Of a DNA stretch of 7,871 nt, positions 6,905 to 7,871 are shown piece after piece; within the stretch, counting starts at the first letter, position 1; each line of letters opens with the position of its first letter. The stretch is from an uncultured Bacteroidales bacterium (GTDB lineage Bacteria > Bacteroidota > Bacteroidia > Bacteroidales > UBA932): positions 1 to 7,871 of the forward strand of contig CAJOQW010000177.1 of assembly GCA_905236955.1 (NCBI GenBank). Reading direction: 5' to 3'. Both the position numbers and the translations under genes were made by a program. The notes under the pieces are model-generated. The model did no database searches. It was not told where the DNA came from and saw only the letters and a list, made by a program, of their open reading frames with translations.

Positions 6905-7150
6905 TCATATTTTCTCGATGATGGATTCCGGTGACGGAAGGTCGGCGGGGGAGACGCTGGTTATGGCTCCTCCGAATACCAGTATGGCGAACAGGAGGAA
7001 GAGGAGGATGAGGATGACAATACAACCGCATCCGATTTTCAAACCACCCTTCGCACCCTTCCAGGCAGCCTGGCTTTCATCGCCGTTCTTGGCGAAAACC
7101 AGTCCGATTATGGCTCCTATGGCCATCAAAGTAAGTATGAAGTACAGCAT
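6905..7150 (-). CDS. Small two-helix membrane protein of unknown function
   Basis: An 81-residue hypothetical protein I cannot assign to a named family. It has two predicted membrane segments, residues 2-20 and about 39-62, joined by a short loop (21-38) carrying four lysines. By the positive-inside rule that loop should face the cytoplasm, with both ends outside. The second helix begins with GCGC (40-43), so two cysteines sit at the membrane boundary. The C-terminal 20 residues are polar, with prolines and a SPES segment. A signal peptide is unlikely because two hydrophobic segments are present and no cleavage-type motif is evident. The ATG at 7148-7150 is preceded on the minus strand by AT-rich DNA with no Shine-Dalgarno, and TATATTTA (plus 7196-7203), one mismatch from the TAnnTTTG box, lies about 46 nt upstream. 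It is convergent with the transpeptidase gene and downstream of cinA on the same strand. Hydrophobicity pattern and coding-like composition support it being real. Confidence 0.68.
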   Translation of the reverse strand: MLYFILTLMAIGAIIGLVFAKNGDESQAAWKGAKGGLKIGCGCIVILILLFLLFAILVFGGAITSVSPADLPSPESIIEKI

Positions 7151-7219
7151 TTAGGATAATATGGCTTAAATGATTGATTTATAATGCGATAAGTTTAAAT
7201 ATAAATGGGTTTTATGATT

Positions 7220-7272
7220 AACATATGTTTGTATAACATTTTTGTTATATGGTAAAACAAAAATGTTTTACC
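7220..7272. repeat. Cluster of three inverted repeats AACA-N-TGTT
   Basis: Three palindromes share half-sites AACA and TGTT: AACATATGTT at 7220-7229; TATAACA-TTTT-TGTTATA at 7232-7249 (7-bp arms); and GGTAAAACA-AAAA-TGTTTTACC at 7251-7272 (9-bp arms). All arms are perfect. The second and third are also reverse complements of each other over 12 bp (7235-7246 and 7256-7267), so they could pair together instead of folding separately. The cluster lies between cinA and the small membrane-protein gene, about 70-120 bp upstream of the latter. It may be terminator structure, operator sites, or both. Confidence 0.65.
7251..7272 (-). terminator. Probable terminator hairpin after cinA
   Basis: A perfect 9-bp stem (GGTAAAACA / TGTTTTACC) with a 4-nt loop begins 3 nt beyond the cinA stop codon on the minus strand. 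A second 7-bp hairpin follows directly (7232-7249). Position and symmetry fit transcription termination. The stem is AT-rich with only GG/CC at its base, and no clear T-run follows on the minus strand, so it would be a weak intrinsic terminator and might mainly stabilise the 3' end. Confidence 0.5.
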
Positions 7273-7275
7273 GCC

Positions 7276-7871
7276 TTATTTATTTGATTTTAAGTAGTTA
7301 AGAATGTAACGCCTCAAAAAGTCGAGCGCAGATGCTGAAAAACGCTCGATGTTGCGTTTCCGGTCGTTGTGATAATTGTATCTGCAGGTGCTTGTTCCCG
7401 ACGGTCCGCTCACTCCGACCCATACGGTCCCGGCCGGTTCGCGCTCATCGCCGTAAGCGTCCGCCCATCCGGTGGTGGCGACTGAGAATGTACTGCCGGT
7501 AAGCCTCCTGACTCCCCGGGCCATGGCGGCCGCGACCTCGCTGCTCACTATCCCGTTTTCTTCAATGGTCCTTGCCGGAACGCCCAGCACTTCCACCTTG
7601 ACTGAGGGGGAATAAGAGGTTACCCCTCCCAGGAAATAGTCGGAGGATCCGGGAACCGTGGTGATAAGATGCGCTATTTCTCCGCCGGTGCAGGACTCGG
7701 CGACGGACAGGGTGGCCGAATTCTCCCTCAGGATCCTCCCAAGGACGGCCTCCATCGTGTCGTCCTGAAGCGAATAGAGTTTGTCCCCCAGATAGGGCTT
7801 GAGGGATTCTATCTGCCCTTCAATGCGTTTTCCGGCGCTTTCCGCGCTGTCTCCGTAAACGGACAGGCGCA
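7276..7871 (-). CDS. cinA: CinA family protein, C-terminal part (NMN amidohydrolase domain), cut by the window edge
   Basis: The minus-strand frame is open from the window edge to the TAA at 7276-7278, giving 197 complete residues of a longer protein. An internal Met at 7753-7755 is not the true start: the 38 residues before it (RLSVYGDSAES..., GQIESLKPYLGDKLY, SLQDDT) match the region joining the MoaB-like N-terminal domain of full-length CinA to its PncC domain. The PncC-type domain, which deamidates nicotinamide mononucleotide in pyridine nucleotide salvage, shows VAESCTGGEIAHL, GSSDYFLGGVTSYS, GVPARTIEENGIVSSEVAAAMA, EPAGTVWVGV and a final DRKRNIERFSASAL helix. The usual TGIAGPxGG loop reads TGWADAYGDE instead (visible residues 133-142). 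It lies 125 bp upstream of the small membrane-protein gene on the same strand, with hairpins in the gap, and is probably a separate transcription unit. Confidence 0.9.
   Translation of the reverse strand, partial: RLSVYGDSAESAGKRIEGQIESLKPYLGDKLYSLQDDTMEAVLGRILRENSATLSVAESCTGGEIAHLITTVPGSSDYFLGGVTSYSPSVKVEVLGVPARTIEENGIVSSEVAAAMARGVRRLTGSTFSVATTGWADAYGDEREPAGTVWVGVSGPSGTSTCRYNYHNDRKRNIERFSASALDFLRRYILNYLKSNK

Noticed and set aside
6901..6929. Imperfect hairpin (GGAATC / GATTCC with a long loop) at the convergent junction, considered as a bidirectional terminator
   Set aside because: Only 6 bp plus a bulged extension, a long loop, no T-run, and most of it lies within the coding end of the membrane-protein gene.
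7224..7231. TATGTTTG, an exact TAnnTTTG box on the plus strand
   Set aside because: No plus-strand gene follows; transcription would run antisense into cinA. No TTTG at the proper upstream distance, and the box overlaps the palindrome AACATATGTT, so chance in AT-rich DNA is likely.
7276..7755. A free-standing 159-residue PncC gene starting at the Met codon 7753-7755
   Set aside because: The frame continues upstream to the window edge with sequence fitting the inter-domain region of full-length CinA, so this Met is internal.

Overview
The window carries a compact housekeeping locus, most probably from a Bacteroidota genome and plausibly from the order Bacteroidales. The evidence is a DUF3467 protein, a valyl-tRNA synthetase with the KMSKQLGNSP variant, an ABC-F ATPase with an SQGW-type first signature, mostly absent Shine-Dalgarno sequences, and a TAnnTTTG-like promoter element. 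This placement is by recognition, not by database search. Coding regions look moderately GC-rich and the intergenic regions are strongly AT-rich.

Layout: positions 1-119 hold no convincing gene. They contain a strong intrinsic terminator (50-87), which closes a plus-strand transcript from outside the window, and then a possible promoter -7 element (94-101). From 120 to 6892 seven plus-strand genes follow with overlaps or gaps of at most 3 nt: DUF3467 protein, kdsC, maf, valS, a YbgC-like hotdog thioesterase, an ABC-F ATPase, and a YkuD-type L,D-transpeptidase-fold protein. Such packing implies one operon with translational coupling. A 12-bp convergent junction separates it from two minus-strand genes: an 81-residue two-helix membrane protein (6905-7150), and the C-terminal part of cinA (7276-7871), whose reading frame stays open to the window edge. 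The 125-bp AT-rich gap between these two holds three clustered inverted repeats of the form AACA-N(2-4)-TGTT. The one next to the cinA stop looks like its terminator.

Functionally the operon mixes outer-membrane LPS precursor synthesis (KdsC), nucleotide-pool sanitation (Maf), aminoacylation (ValRS), acyl-thioester hydrolysis, ribosome-associated ATPase activity (ABC-F) and a wall-type transpeptidase fold. These look like growth-linked genes sharing a transcript rather than one pathway. I see no mobile element, CRISPR array, tRNA or rRNA, and no evidence of a new multi-gene system. The points most worth a second look are the inverted-repeat cluster, the transpeptidase that cannot carry a signal peptide, the G8 tract in kdsC that coincides with a non-canonical motif residue, and the altered GIAGP loop in CinA.
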